A stretch of DNA of 64,000 nucleotides from Nocardioidaceae bacterium (GCA_009780515.1 WQZX01000001.1:1-64000), one strand, 5' to 3'. Counted from the first letter of the stretch, positions 19,285 through 29,767 are shown. Notes: a model not told the origin generated them from the letters alone. Numbers and translations: made by a program.

Positions 19285-19695
19285 TCAGCGCACGAGACGC
19301 TCCAGCAGACCCTGGAGCGTCTCGTTCGCGTCGGCGGTCATCCCCCCGTGCACCGGGCCCGGCTGGACGACGGTGCTCTTCGGCGCCTTCAGCATCCCGA
19401 AGCGCGTGCCCTGGGTCTCGGCGGCCTCACGGGTGCCGTAGGCGGTTGCACGGACCGCCGTGGCGGCGTCGCCGTGGGCCTCGCCGCGGCAGAGGAGGTC
19501 GATCCCGTGCATCGCATCGGAGATCAGGTCCAGGTCGAGCCCGGGGTCGAGAGCGTGCAGCTTCGCGGCGCGGAGGTCCCAGAGGACGTCGAGAAAGCTC
19601 TCGTCGGGGCAGTAGAGCACCACGCCGATGTTGACGAACTCCTCACGGTCGACGCGTGGCACGCAGCGCAGGACGACGTACTGGTAGGGGCTCAT
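19285..19695 (-). CDS. DUF3037 family protein
   Basis: MSPYQYVVLRCVPRVDREEFVNIGVVLYCPDESFLDVLWDL. Confidence 0.85.
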   Translation of the reverse strand: MSPYQYVVLRCVPRVDREEFVNIGVVLYCPDESFLDVLWDLRAAKLHALDPGLDLDLISDAMHGIDLLCRGEAHGDAATAVRATAYGTREAAETQGTRFGMLKAPKSTVVQPGPVHGGMTADANETLQGLLERLVR

Positions 19696-20474
19696 CGCGC
19701 GGTCTCCTCGACCGCGGCGGGCAGCCACGGGCGGTCGCCGGAGACGCGAGCGGTCAGGAAGTCGACGTAGCGGCGTCGTACCGCAGCGGCGTCGTCGGCG
19801 CCCGGCACCGGCTCCAGCCACTCGTCGGGGACGTCCGCGACGACGGCGGCCAGTGCCTGGGGCGTCAGCCGCGCGGCCAGGTCGGAGTCCTGGGCGACCG
19901 CGCGGGCGGCGTAGCTGCGCAGGACGTGCTCGCCCGCGTCGTACGGCTGGACCGCGAAGCGCGCCGGGTCGCCGGGACCGCCGGGCCAGGAGTAGTGGAA
20001 GTAGAGCGAGGCTCCGTGGTCGATCGCGTGGAGAGTGCCGCGCCAGAGCAGCATGTTCGGGTTGCGCCAGCTGCGGTCGACGTTCGCGGTGAAGGCGTCG
20101 AGCCACAGGATGCGGCCGGCGAGGTCGGGATCGGGCTCGGTCGCCGCGTCGTACCCGAACGAGCCGGGCAGGAAGTCGATCCCGAGGTTGGTGCCGGCGC
20201 TCGCGTTGAGGAGGTCCTGCACCTCCTCGTCGGCCTCGTAGCGGGCGATCTGCGGGTCGAGGTCGAGCACGACCTGGTCGGGTGTGGGTACGTCGAGCAC
20301 CCGGGCCAGACCGGCCACGACGACCTCGGCCACGAGGACCCGCAGGCCCTGTCCGGCGCCACGGAACTTGCAGACGTAGGTGCCGAGGTCGTCGGCCTCG
20401 ACGATGCCCGGCAGGCTGCCGCCCTCGCGCAGCGGCGTGACGTACCGGATGACCCTGACCGCGGGAAGGCTCAC
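19692..20474 (-). CDS. HipA-like kinase-domain protein
   Basis: GTYVCKFRGAGQG, NVDRSWRNPNML, HAIDHGASLYFHYSW; GTG start; overlaps the DUF3037 start by 4 bp. Confidence 0.8.
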   Translation of the reverse strand: MSLPAVRVIRYVTPLREGGSLPGIVEADDLGTYVCKFRGAGQGLRVLVAEVVVAGLARVLDVPTPDQVVLDLDPQIARYEADEEVQDLLNASAGTNLGIDFLPGSFGYDAATEPDPDLAGRILWLDAFTANVDRSWRNPNMLLWRGTLHAIDHGASLYFHYSWPGGPGDPARFAVQPYDAGEHVLRSYAARAVAQDSDLAARLTPQALAAVVADVPDEWLEPVPGADDAAAVRRRYVDFLTARVSGDRPWLPAAVEETAR

Positions 20475-21322
20475 GCGATCGTGTCCTCGGCCAGCCGCTT
20501 GCGCTCGGCCTCGACGTCGAAGTCCGCCTCCGGCCAGTCGAGGTCGAGCTCGAGGAGCGTCTCGCGCAGGAGGTGGCCGATCGCCAGGTTGCGGTACCAC
20601 TTCCGGTCGCTCGGCACGACGTGCCAGGGGGCGTAGCTGGTGTTCGTGCGCTCGAGCACCAGCTGGTACGCCGCGGCGTACTCGTCCCAGAGCTGACGCT
20701 CGTCGAGGTCGCCCGGGTTGTACTTCCAGTACTTGTCGGGTCGGTCGAGCCGCGCCTGGAGGCGGTTGCGCTGCTCGGCCGCCGAGATGTGGAGGAGGCA
20801 CTTGAGCACGACGATGCCGTGGTCGGTCAGCCGCTTCTCGAAGTCGTTGATCGCGGCGTACCGGCGGTCGATCTCCTCCGGCGACGCGAGCTCACGGACC
20901 CGGCCGATCAGGACGTCCTCGTAGTGGGACCGGTCGAAGACGCCCAGGTAGCCGAGCTCGGGCACGGCCCGCTCGATGCGCCACAGGAAGTCGTGGCCAC
21001 GCTCCTCCTCGGTCGGCGCCTTGAACGAGGTGATGCGCACGCCCACCGGGTCGACCAGGCCGACGGTGTGCTTGAGCACGCCGCCCTTGCCGGAGGTGTC
21101 CATGCCCTGCAGGACGAGCAGCACCCCGCGCGCCGTGTCCCGCCCGCGGTGGGCGAACAGCCGCGTCTGCAGGTCGAGAAGCTCCGGACCGAGGTCGGCG
21201 AGCGCCTTCTCACCGTCGGCCTTGTTGCCGTCGAAGTGCGGCGTGCTGTCGGTCGCGAGCCGACCCAGGTCGACCGACCCCGCCGGCACCCGGAGTCGGT
21301 CGGAGAGGTGTTTGAGCGCCAT
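20471..21322 (-). CDS. ppk2: Polyphosphate kinase 2 (PPK2) family protein
   Basis: VLLVLQGMDTSGKGGVLKH (Walker A), FDRSHYEDVLIGRV, DRPDKYWKYNPGDLDER; overlaps the HipA-like start by 4 bp. Confidence 0.92.
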   Translation of the reverse strand: MALKHLSDRLRVPAGSVDLGRLATDSTPHFDGNKADGEKALADLGPELLDLQTRLFAHRGRDTARGVLLVLQGMDTSGKGGVLKHTVGLVDPVGVRITSFKAPTEEERGHDFLWRIERAVPELGYLGVFDRSHYEDVLIGRVRELASPEEIDRRYAAINDFEKRLTDHGIVVLKCLLHISAAEQRNRLQARLDRPDKYWKYNPGDLDERQLWDEYAAAYQLVLERTNTSYAPWHVVPSDRKWYRNLAIGHLLRETLLELDLDWPEADFDVEAERKRLAEDTIA

Positions 21323-21331
21323 GCCCGAAGG

Positions 21332-21499
21332 CTAGTGGTTCGTCCGTGAAGTTGTTGGACGGTTGGGGTGCTCCGGGTGCGCGCATCGCAAGGCGTCGGC
21401 GCGCCGCCATACCGGGCCGTCTGACAAGCGTCGGCAACGCAGCGAGGTGCGTGCCCGGGGTGCCTCAACCGTTCAAGAACTTTGCGGACGAGCCACTAG
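21332..21499. repeat. 168-bp long inverted-repeat (MITE-like) element with CTAG at both ends
   Basis: Arms CTAGTGGTTCGTCCGTGAAGTTGTTGGACGGTTGGGG... and ...CCTCAACCGTTCAAGAACTTTGCGGACGAGCCACTAG are reverse complementary over about 58 bp (45 identical, 11 transitions, 2 transversions by hand alignment). Confidence 0.75.
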
Positions 21500-21507
21500 G
21501 GCATGGC

Positions 21508-22038
21508 TCAGCGTGCGGAGGCGATCAGGCGACGCATCGTGCCGAAGACGCCGAGGGCCCCGAAGATCACGAAGAAGATGGCGTTGTGGCCGTACGTCCG
21601 CAGCACCGCGCCGCGGAAGAGGTTCTCGCGGATGAAGGCCGTGCGGGACAGCGGGATCTGGGCCTGGTGACTGCCGTAGAAGGACCAGAGGTCGCTGGCC
21701 ACCGCAGCGAAGAACGAGAGGGCGACGCCGACGATGATGAGCATCAGCAGCGCGGGCAGACCGCGCTTGGGCGGCGCGCCCGCGCCCTTGAGGTAGAGGG
21801 CGGTCGCACCCGCCGCGATCACGAAGCTGCTGATCCCGGCGATGAAGCCGATCCGCCACAGCACCACCGTCAGCACGATTCCTCCGACCACGGCGCCGAG
21901 CGCGGCGACGAGACCGACCAGCACGTTCTCCCGGGCCGGTGCGGCGAGCTTCGGAGCGAAGGTCTGCGGACCTGACGGCTGTTGGCCGAATGGCTGGCCG
22001 TACGGCGGCGGCGGCGTCGGTGTCGAGTCGTCGGACAT
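21508..22038 (-). CDS. Integral membrane protein, unknown function
   Basis: MSDDSTPTPPPPYGQPFGQQ... Pro-rich N-terminus and several hydrophobic helices. Confidence 0.65.
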   Translation of the reverse strand: MSDDSTPTPPPPYGQPFGQQPSGPQTFAPKLAAPARENVLVGLVAALGAVVGGIVLTVVLWRIGFIAGISSFVIAAGATALYLKGAGAPPKRGLPALLMLIIVGVALSFFAAVASDLWSFYGSHQAQIPLSRTAFIRENLFRGAVLRTYGHNAIFFVIFGALGVFGTMRRLIASAR

Positions 22039-22170
22039 GGGGACCCCCAGGGGAATCGAGATGGGGCGTCGCTTCAACCCAGACCGAGCTCGGAGTCGCG
22101 AGACGCAATTTCGTTGCGAACCATAACCACCTCCGGCGCTGCCAAACCACCGCCTGCCCAGGGAGGGCCC

Positions 22171-22716
22171 TCAGCCGGGGAGCTCGCCGAGGTCGAGCTC
22201 CTCGCGCACGACCGCGAACGCCATGCCGGAGGAGTAGCCCTTGCGGGCGAGCAGGCCGACCAGTCGTCGTACGGCGACCTGCTCATCGACGCCTCGCAGC
22301 GTGCGAAGCCTCTTGCGGACCAGCGCCCGCGCCGTCTCCTCCTCGTCGTCGCGATCGACCTCGCCGAGCACCTCGCGCGCGGTGTCGTCGTCGATGCCCT
22401 TGCGACGCAGCTCCTGGGACAGCGCCGTGCGGGCCAGCCCGCGGGTGCGCTGCCGGGACTCGACCCACGCCCGGGCGAACGCCTCGTCGTCGATCAGCCC
22501 GACCTCCTCGAACCGGTCGAGCAGGCGCTCGGCGACATCCTCGGGCACGTTGCGCCTGGCCAGCCGCTGGGCCAGCTCATGCCGGCTCCGCGCCTGCCCC
22601 GTCAGCTGGTCGAGCAGGATCTTGCGCGCGACCTCCTCCTGATCCGGCTCAGCATCCGGATTCTCGGTCGGATCAGGCCCAGCGCTCGACGCCTTCCAGG
22701 GCAGCGGATTCACCAC
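22171..22716 (-). CDS. recX: Regulatory protein RecX
   Basis: ILLDQLTGQARSRHELAQRLARRNVPEDVAERLLDRFEEVGLIDDEAFARAWVESR; downstream of recA. Confidence 0.92.
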   Translation of the reverse strand: MVNPLPWKASSAGPDPTENPDAEPDQEEVARKILLDQLTGQARSRHELAQRLARRNVPEDVAERLLDRFEEVGLIDDEAFARAWVESRQRTRGLARTALSQELRRKGIDDDTAREVLGEVDRDDEEETARALVRKRLRTLRGVDEQVAVRRLVGLLARKGYSSGMAFAVVREELDLGELPG

Positions 22717-22880
22717 CGATGTTCACCTCCACCTAAAGAGCGTCTGCCCGCGAACCGACCCGACCCCGAGCCCGGCAGTACCGCCCGGCCGCCAAACGAC
22801 CTGGCACCGAGCGAACCTCGACTGCGTGCGCGGCAACCGGCGCCGCCGGCGCAGGTTGCCGACTGTGCGCCGGGCGTGAG

Positions 22881-23104
22881 CGCAGGGAGCGCCAGCGACC
22901 GGAGCGAGCGACCGGGGCACGTGAGGCAAGGCGCCGATCAGCGGCGACGCGCTCGCGCCCAAAGACAACAGCGCGGCAGCGCGGCGCCGCAGCGACCGAG
23001 GCCGTGCGCGCGGATCCTGACCTCGCAGGGAGCGCCAGCAACCGGAGAGGGCAGGATCCGCAAGGACGGCGAGGAAGCGGTCGCTGCGACGCGCTCGCGC
23101 CCAA
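22881..23104. repeat. Imperfect direct repeat (about 142 bp offset) in the recX-recA intergenic region
   Basis: CGCAGGGAGCGCCAGC(G/A)ACCGGAG at 22881 and 23024; GCGACGCGCTCGCGCCCAA at 22944 and 23086. Confidence 0.6.
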
Positions 23105-23107
23105 CGA

Positions 23108-24160
23108 TCAGAACGAGTCCACGCCGATGGGCTCGTCGGAGAGGGCGGCGAACTCGTCCTCGACCGAGGGCGTGACGCCGAGCTTCTCCAGGATCTTCTT
23201 CTCGAGCTCGTTGGCGAGGTCGGGGTTGTCCTTGAGGAAGGTCCGGGCGTTCTCCTTGCCCTGGCCGAGCTGGTCGCCCTCGTAGGTGTACCAAGCGCCG
23301 GCCTTGCGGACCAGGCCCGCCTCGACGCCGACGTCGATGAGCCCGCCCTCGCGGGAGATGCCCTGGCCGTACATGATGTCGAACTCCGCCTGCTTGAACG
23401 GCGGGGCGACCTTGTTCTTGACGACCTTGACCCGGGTGCGGTTGCCGACCATGTCGCCGCCGTCCTTGAGCGTCTCGATGCGACGCACGTCGAGGCGGAC
23501 CGAGGAGTAGAACTTCAGCGCGCGACCACCGGTCGTGGTCTCGGGCGAGCCGAACATGACGCCGATCTTCTCGCGCAGCTGGTTGATGAAGATCGCGGTC
23601 GTCTTGGACTGGTTGAGCGCACCGGTCATCTTGCGCAGCGCCTGGCTCATCAGGCGGGCCTGGAGGCCGACGTGGCTGTCGCCCATCTCGCCCTCGATCT
23701 CGGCCCGGGGCACCAGCGCGGCGACGGAGTCGATGACGATCAGGTCGAGCGCACCGGAGCGGATCAGCATGTCGGCGATCTCGAGCGCCTGCTCACCGGA
23801 GTCGGGCTGGCTGACCAGCAGGGCGTCGGTGTCGACGCCGAGGTTCTTGGCGTACTCCGGGTCGAGGGCGTGCTCGGCGTCGATGAACGCCACGATGCCG
23901 CCGGCGGCCTGGGCGTTGGCGACCGCGTGCAGCGCGACCGTCGTCTTTCCGGAGGACTCCGGGCCGTAGATCTCCACGACACGACCACGCGGCAGACCGC
24001 CGAGGCCGAGCGCGACGTCGAGCGAGATGGCACCGGTCGGGATCACTTCCAGGGGTGCGCGGGTCTCGTCGCCCAGGCGCATCACAGAGCCCTTGCCGTA
24101 CGCCTTCTCGATGTTGAGCAGCGCGGCGTCGAGGGCCTTGTTGCGGTCGTCTCCAGCCAT
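23108..24160 (-). CDS. recA: Recombinase A
   Basis: [59 protein letters not shown]. Confidence 0.98.
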   Translation of the reverse strand: MAGDDRNKALDAALLNIEKAYGKGSVMRLGDETRAPLEVIPTGAISLDVALGLGGLPRGRVVEIYGPESSGKTTVALHAVANAQAAGGIVAFIDAEHALDPEYAKNLGVDTDALLVSQPDSGEQALEIADMLIRSGALDLIVIDSVAALVPRAEIEGEMGDSHVGLQARLMSQALRKMTGALNQSKTTAIFINQLREKIGVMFGSPETTTGGRALKFYSSVRLDVRRIETLKDGGDMVGNRTRVKVVKNKVAPPFKQAEFDIMYGQGISREGGLIDVGVEAGLVRKAGAWYTYEGDQLGQGKENARTFLKDNPDLANELEKKILEKLGVTPSVEDEFAALSDEPIGVDSF

Positions 24161-24319
24161 GGGGTTCTCCTTCAAAGATCGTGTCGGGCCAGGTACGTCG
24201 GCGACGCTAGAGGGAGGTCCCGACACAGCCTGATCAGCCGCGTCGTGGTTGTGGACAAGCTCGTCCGGCGTCATACCTGTGGACAGGAACTGGGCCCTGC
24301 CGTTACGGGTGAGACTAGG

Positions 24320-24333
24320 CGAACACCTGTTCG
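24320..24333. promoter_or_regulatory. LexA/SOS box upstream of recA
   Basis: CGAACACCTGTTCG fits the actinobacterial SOS-box form CGAAC-N4-GTTCG; between recA and DUF3046. Confidence 0.85.
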
Positions 24334-24370
24334 ACGTGGTGCAGGCGCGGCGGCGTGTCGCGGCCGGTTG

Positions 24371-24565
24371 TCAGCGCTCGCTGTCTGGCAGCTCGAGGAC
24401 CTGCCAGACCGCGCGCCAGACCTGCTTCGGGGGAACACCCGCGTCGAGCGCCTCGGAGGCGGTGCGGTGGTCGAGGACGCCGATCACGAACTGGTCGGCC
24501 CAGACGCGGGAGTACGACGAGCCGAGGTGCTGGTCCATCCGTGCCCAGAACTCCGTGTGCCGCAT
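24371..24565 (-). CDS. DUF3046 family protein
   Basis: MRHTEFWARMDQHLGSSYSRVWADQFVIGVLDHRTASEALDAGVPPKQVWRAVWQVLELPDSER; usual recA neighbour in actinobacteria. Confidence 0.85.
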   Translation of the reverse strand: MRHTEFWARMDQHLGSSYSRVWADQFVIGVLDHRTASEALDAGVPPKQVWRAVWQVLELPDSER

Positions 24566-24592
24566 GCCCCAATGGTGGCAGGTGGTCGTAGG

Positions 24593-25123
24593 TCAGGCGG
24601 AGGCGCCGGCCGCTCGGCCGTGCCTCGACCACAGACCCATGAGCGACATCGCGGCGACGAGCAGCAGGACGCCGATCACTGCGATGGCTCCACAGACCAC
24701 GACCTGGTGCCACATGCCGCTCGCGATGAAGGGGTCACCGTCGCTCACGAGCGCCCGGTCGACCCAGAGCGCGCCTACGGGAGCAGCGAACGACGCGACC
24801 CCGAGGCCGATGGCGCGCGCCCAGCTGCGGAACCTCACGATCACGTAGGCGACGCCGAGCGCACCTCCCACGACGACGAAGCTCATCGAGAGCACCCATG
24901 CCAGCATCATCGCGACCGAGATGCCGATGAGGAGGTCCGGCGAGCCGTGCGAGCCCACTGGCCCGAGACTCTCGAACGCCACGCCGTCGTGGAGCTCGCG
25001 GTAGTCACGGACCGCATTGGCCACGCCGGACAGGCCGACCAGGACGGTGAGCGCCGCCCATCCCCCGATGCCGAGCAGGCTCAGGATCCACAACACCTTC
25101 GGTGCGGGTCTCGCGGTGGCCAT
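24593..25123 (-). CDS. Membrane protein, unknown function
   Basis: Four or more hydrophobic helices. Confidence 0.6.
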   Translation of the reverse strand: MATARPAPKVLWILSLLGIGGWAALTVLVGLSGVANAVRDYRELHDGVAFESLGPVGSHGSPDLLIGISVAMMLAWVLSMSFVVVGGALGVAYVIVRFRSWARAIGLGVASFAAPVGALWVDRALVSDGDPFIASGMWHQVVVCGAIAVIGVLLLVAAMSLMGLWSRHGRAAGASA

Positions 25124-25176
25124 GCGCACAGGGTGCCAGATTCCACGGCACCTGGTGGTCGTCATCCGGTGATTCG

Positions 25177-25704
25177 TCAGCCGTCGAGGCGACGCAGGTC
25201 CCACCGGTGGTGCACGGCGTCGTGCAGGTGGTAGCGGCCCAGCGACGCGATGGTGAAGGCGCTCCCGTTGTCACGGCGTCCCGGCCGCTGCCACGCGTCA
25301 CCGACCACGCCGTCGTACGTCGATGCGGCGGCCTCCGCCGCCCGCGCGACCTGCCCGGCCACCCGCCCGGCGTCCTGCAGGTCGTAGCGCTCGGCGGGCG
25401 CCGTCTCGTCCTGGTCCCAGCTCGCGAAGAGGGGGTCGTGCTCGGACAGCATCAGCCGCACCCGGTCGGCGAAGATCCGGTGCACGTCGCGGACGTGGCA
25501 GCCGTACTCGACCGCCGACCACACCCCCGGTGCCGGCCGGACCGCGGCACCCGGACGAGCCAGGGCGTCGGCCCAGAACCCCGTGCTGCCGCGGAGCGCC
25601 GGCGCGATGGCGCCGGTGGCGACCGACGGGGCGTCGAAGCCGCACTCGGGGCACGGGCGGTCGAGGACCCAGGTCCAGTCCTTGGTGTCGGGCGTGATGG
25701 TCAT
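25177..25704 (-). CDS. DinB / mycothiol-transferase-like family protein
   Basis: SAVEYGCHVRDVHRIFADRVRLML, ASLGRYHLHDAVHHRWDL (metal-site histidines). Confidence 0.75.
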   Translation of the reverse strand: MTITPDTKDWTWVLDRPCPECGFDAPSVATGAIAPALRGSTGFWADALARPGAAVRPAPGVWSAVEYGCHVRDVHRIFADRVRLMLSEHDPLFASWDQDETAPAERYDLQDAGRVAGQVARAAEAAASTYDGVVGDAWQRPGRRDNGSAFTIASLGRYHLHDAVHHRWDLRRLDG

Positions 25705-25768
25705 GGGCAGGATCGTGGTGGCTGCGAGCGCCCGGCGACAGCCGAGTTCCGGCCAAGCACCGGCGAGA

Positions 25769-26557
25769 TCAGGTCAGCAGCAGGCGCTCCAGGCGCCGGC
25801 GCACGACCGCCAGGCCGGCCGCGCCGAGGGCGAGCAGGTAGACGACCGAGACGAGCGACTCCCATCCGGGGCTGCCGAGCGTCAGCTCCCGGCACAGCAC
25901 GACCGCGCGGTAGAGCGGGGTGCACTCCACGACCCAGCGCAGCGCGCCGTGGTAGGTCGCCACCGGGAAGAAGGTCGCCGAGAACAAGAACATCGGCAGC
26001 TGGATCAGGGTGATCTTGTCGAAGTCCTGGAAGCTGCGCATGTACGTCGTGGCCGCCATGCACACCGCGCTGAACGAGAAGCCGATCAGCAGGACCGCCG
26101 GCAGCGCGAGCAGCGCCCACCACGACTCGACCAGCCCCATCGCCAGCATGACCAGCAGGAAGAACGCGGCGTACGAGCCGCCACGCGCCTGGCCCCACAC
26201 GATCTCGCCGCGGGCGACGTCGGTCGGGGTCAGCGGGGTGGCGAGCATCTGGTCGTAGAGCTTGTCGTACTTCAGCTTGAAGAAGACGTTGTGGGTGGAG
26301 TCCATCAGCGCGCCGTTGAAGGCCGAGGTGGCCAGCATGGCCGGCGCGACGAACGCGCTGTACGAGACGTGGTGTCCGGCGTAGTCGAAGCCGCCGATGA
26401 GCGCGCCGACGCCGACACCGATCGAGAGCAGGTAGAAGAACGGCTCGAGGAAGCCGGTGACGAAGAGCTTCCAGTGGCGGCGGTAGACCAGGAAGTTGCG
26501 GTAGACCAGCAATCCCATCGCCTCGAGCGGCGCGAGCGGCTGGGGCACGGCGCTCAT
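25769..26557 (-). CDS. ABC-2 type transporter permease
   Basis: ABC-2 membrane protein pattern; overlaps a second permease and follows an ATPase gene. Confidence 0.88.
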   Translation of the reverse strand: MSAVPQPLAPLEAMGLLVYRNFLVYRRHWKLFVTGFLEPFFYLLSIGVGVGALIGGFDYAGHHVSYSAFVAPAMLATSAFNGALMDSTHNVFFKLKYDKLYDQMLATPLTPTDVARGEIVWGQARGGSYAAFFLLVMLAMGLVESWWALLALPAVLLIGFSFSAVCMAATTYMRSFQDFDKITLIQLPMFLFSATFFPVATYHGALRWVVECTPLYRAVVLCRELTLGSPGWESLVSVVYLLALGAAGLAVVRRRLERLLLT

Positions 26558-27362
26558 GTGATCATCCGCCGCTCGAGACCCGTGTGCGCCCAGCGCCAGC
26601 CACCCACCAGGAGCAGCACGATCACCCCGGCGTTGATCGCTGCGATCCACCAGGTGATGTGGTCGATCGTGAGCATCCGCGAGAGGTTGACGCCCTGCCA
26701 CAGAGGCGTGCAGCGGGCGATCGCGGCGCCGACGCGACCGAGGTTCGCGACCGGGAAGAACGCCCCGGAGAACAGGAACATCGGGAAGACGCCGAGCCGG
26801 AAGATCAGCCCGAACCCCTCCTCGTTGCGCAGACGACACGTGATGCCGTAGATCCACACCGCGAAGGCCATCCCGACGCCGATCTGGGTCAGCCAGGCCA
26901 GCGACGCTCCCCACCACGTCGCGTAGACGCCGAACGGCACCATCACCAGCATGTAGATCCCGGTCGCGGCCGCGAGGTGGAGCGCGATCGTCGTGAGGTG
27001 AGCGGCGACGACGTGGCGCGCCTGCAGCGGCGTCGCCAGCATCGCCTGGTACGTCGGGCGCCACTTGATCATCCCCATGACGGGGTACGTCGCCTCCCCC
27101 ACCGCCAGCTGCATCGCGTGCGCGGCGATGAGGCCGGGCACCACGAAGGCGAGGTACGACGTCGCGCCCTCCATCCGCGCCGGGTCGGCCTTGATGAAGC
27201 CGCCCAGCAGGACACCGAGGGCGAGGACGTAGAGCAGCGGGCTGAGGAACGAGGTGGCCAGCACACCGCGCCAGGTGCGCCGCCAGAGCGCCGCCCAGTA
27301 GTCGGCCTGACGGAGCGTCCCGTCGCGCAGGCCCAGCGCGGCCGAGCCGGTCGGGACCGTCA

Positions 27363-27363
<1 letters not shown>
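26554..27363 (-). CDS. ABC-2 type transporter permease
   Basis: Hydrophobic permease, homologous to the preceding one; overlapping starts/stops. Confidence 0.88.
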
Positions 27364-28295
<932 letters not shown>

Positions 28296-28314
28296 CGCGT
28301 CCACGTCCGCGACC

Positions 28315-29751
28315 CTAGTCGCGAGCACCGACGGTGTCGTTGCGAATACGCGCGCGCTCGGCCCACCAGGCGGTCAGGGCGGGGTCCTCGGCGGCGTACG
28401 CCGCCGTCATCAGCTCGGCGACCCGCGCCGGTCGTGCCCCCTCGCGCGCCAGCGTGGCCGCGGCGGCCCACCGCTCGTGGTCGCGAGGCAGAGGCAGCGC
28501 CGCGAGCTGGCGTGCGCTGACCTTCACCGACCCCGGCGTCAGGCCGGTGCCGAGGTAGCGCGCGGCGGCGTACGCGACGACCGGCGGGGCGAGGGTGACG
28601 GCGAGCAGCCGCCAGAGGTCACCAGGATCGTGGGGTACGACGGAGACGACCGGCACCGACGGCAGCAGCTCCCCCGCGGGGTCGGCGACGGCCTCGATCA
28701 CCCGCCCCTGGCCGGCCACCAGCAGCTTGGCCACCAGCCGCGACCTCGCCCAGGCCGCCAGGGGCGGATCCAGGTCGGCGACGGCGACGGCCGGGGCGGC
28801 GTACCGCCGGCGCGCGAAGCGGGTCGGCACCTCGCCCCACTGGGAGCGGGCCGGCTCGATCAGCCCGGTGGTCACGAGCCGCACCTCGCCGGGCCTGAGG
28901 CCGTCGGCTGCGTCGCGGACGTGAGGGACGAGGCCGTAGTACTGGTCGCGGAAGTCGGCGGTGCAGGCGGCGAGGTCGCCGACGACACCGGCGTCCGACG
29001 GCAGGCTCACCGCCGGGATGCCGAAGGTCGGCGCCGCCAGCGCGCCCCAGTCGTCCGGCGCAGGACCGCCCGCACGACCGACGCTCACCAGCGGGACGCA
29101 GGTCAGCACGTCGGTGCCGTCGAAGACCGGGCGCGGCGAGCACCAGAAGTCGACGACCGCGCCGCGCCGGGCCACCTCGGCCCGCGCCGGCCCGGCGTCG
29201 CGCGCGGCGAGCACGGACAGCGGCTGGACCAGCGCGACCGCGCCACCGTCGCCGACCAGGCCGAGCGATGCGTGCAGGAAGGCCGCGCTGGTGTCGGTGT
29301 AGGCGCCCAGGCCGCCGGTCGCCCCCGCCGTACGACGACGCAGCTGTCCCAGGAACGGCGGGTTGCCGACCACCGCCTCGAAGCGCTCGCCCGCCCAGCA
29401 GGCGAGGCCGTCGGAGTGCCGCACCCGATCGGCCAGCTCGGCCTCGGTCAGGCTCGGGTCGAGCGCCCGCAGCCGGTCGCGCGCGACCGCCACCGCGGCG
29501 CCGTCGAGGTCGCTCCCCCACACGGCGCGCGCACCGACCCGCTCGGCCGCGGCGACCAGGAAGTGGCCGGTCCCGCAGGCCGGGTCGAGCACGCGTCGCG
29601 TCGTCGGGGCCAGGGCCCTGTCGAGGATCCAGGCCACGAGGTCGGGCGGCGTGTAGAACGAGCCGCGGCTGCGGCGACCTGGATCGGCGGCCAGGCCGCG
29701 CTCGTAGTCGGCCGCCGCCTCCTCGGCCCGCCGCCGCGCGTCCACCTCCAC
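28315..29751 (-). CDS. N-6 adenine-type DNA methyltransferase, no adjacent endonuclease
   Basis: GSFYTPPDLVAWILDRAL, VLDPACGTGHFLVAAAE (motif I), VVGNPPFLG (motif IV NPPF); C-terminal region could be a target recognition domain. Confidence 0.85.
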   Translation of the reverse strand: MEVDARRRAEEAAADYERGLAADPGRRSRGSFYTPPDLVAWILDRALAPTTRRVLDPACGTGHFLVAAAERVGARAVWGSDLDGAAVAVARDRLRALDPSLTEAELADRVRHSDGLACWAGERFEAVVGNPPFLGQLRRRTAGATGGLGAYTDTSAAFLHASLGLVGDGGAVALVQPLSVLAARDAGPARAEVARRGAVVDFWCSPRPVFDGTDVLTCVPLVSVGRAGGPAPDDWGALAAPTFGIPAVSLPSDAGVVGDLAACTADFRDQYYGLVPHVRDAADGLRPGEVRLVTTGLIEPARSQWGEVPTRFARRRYAAPAVAVADLDPPLAAWARSRLVAKLLVAGQGRVIEAVADPAGELLPSVPVVSVVPHDPGDLWRLLAVTLAPPVVAYAAARYLGTGLTPGSVKVSARQLAALPLPRDHERWAAAATLAREGARPARVAELMTAAYAAEDPALTAWWAERARIRNDTVGARD

Positions 29752-29767
29752 GCGAGCAGACTAGAAG

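Noticed and set aside
28315-29751. Complete restriction-modification or BREX-like system
   Set aside because: No endonuclease, specificity, helicase or phosphatase partner beside the methylase; neighbours are an ABC exporter and NAD salvage genes.
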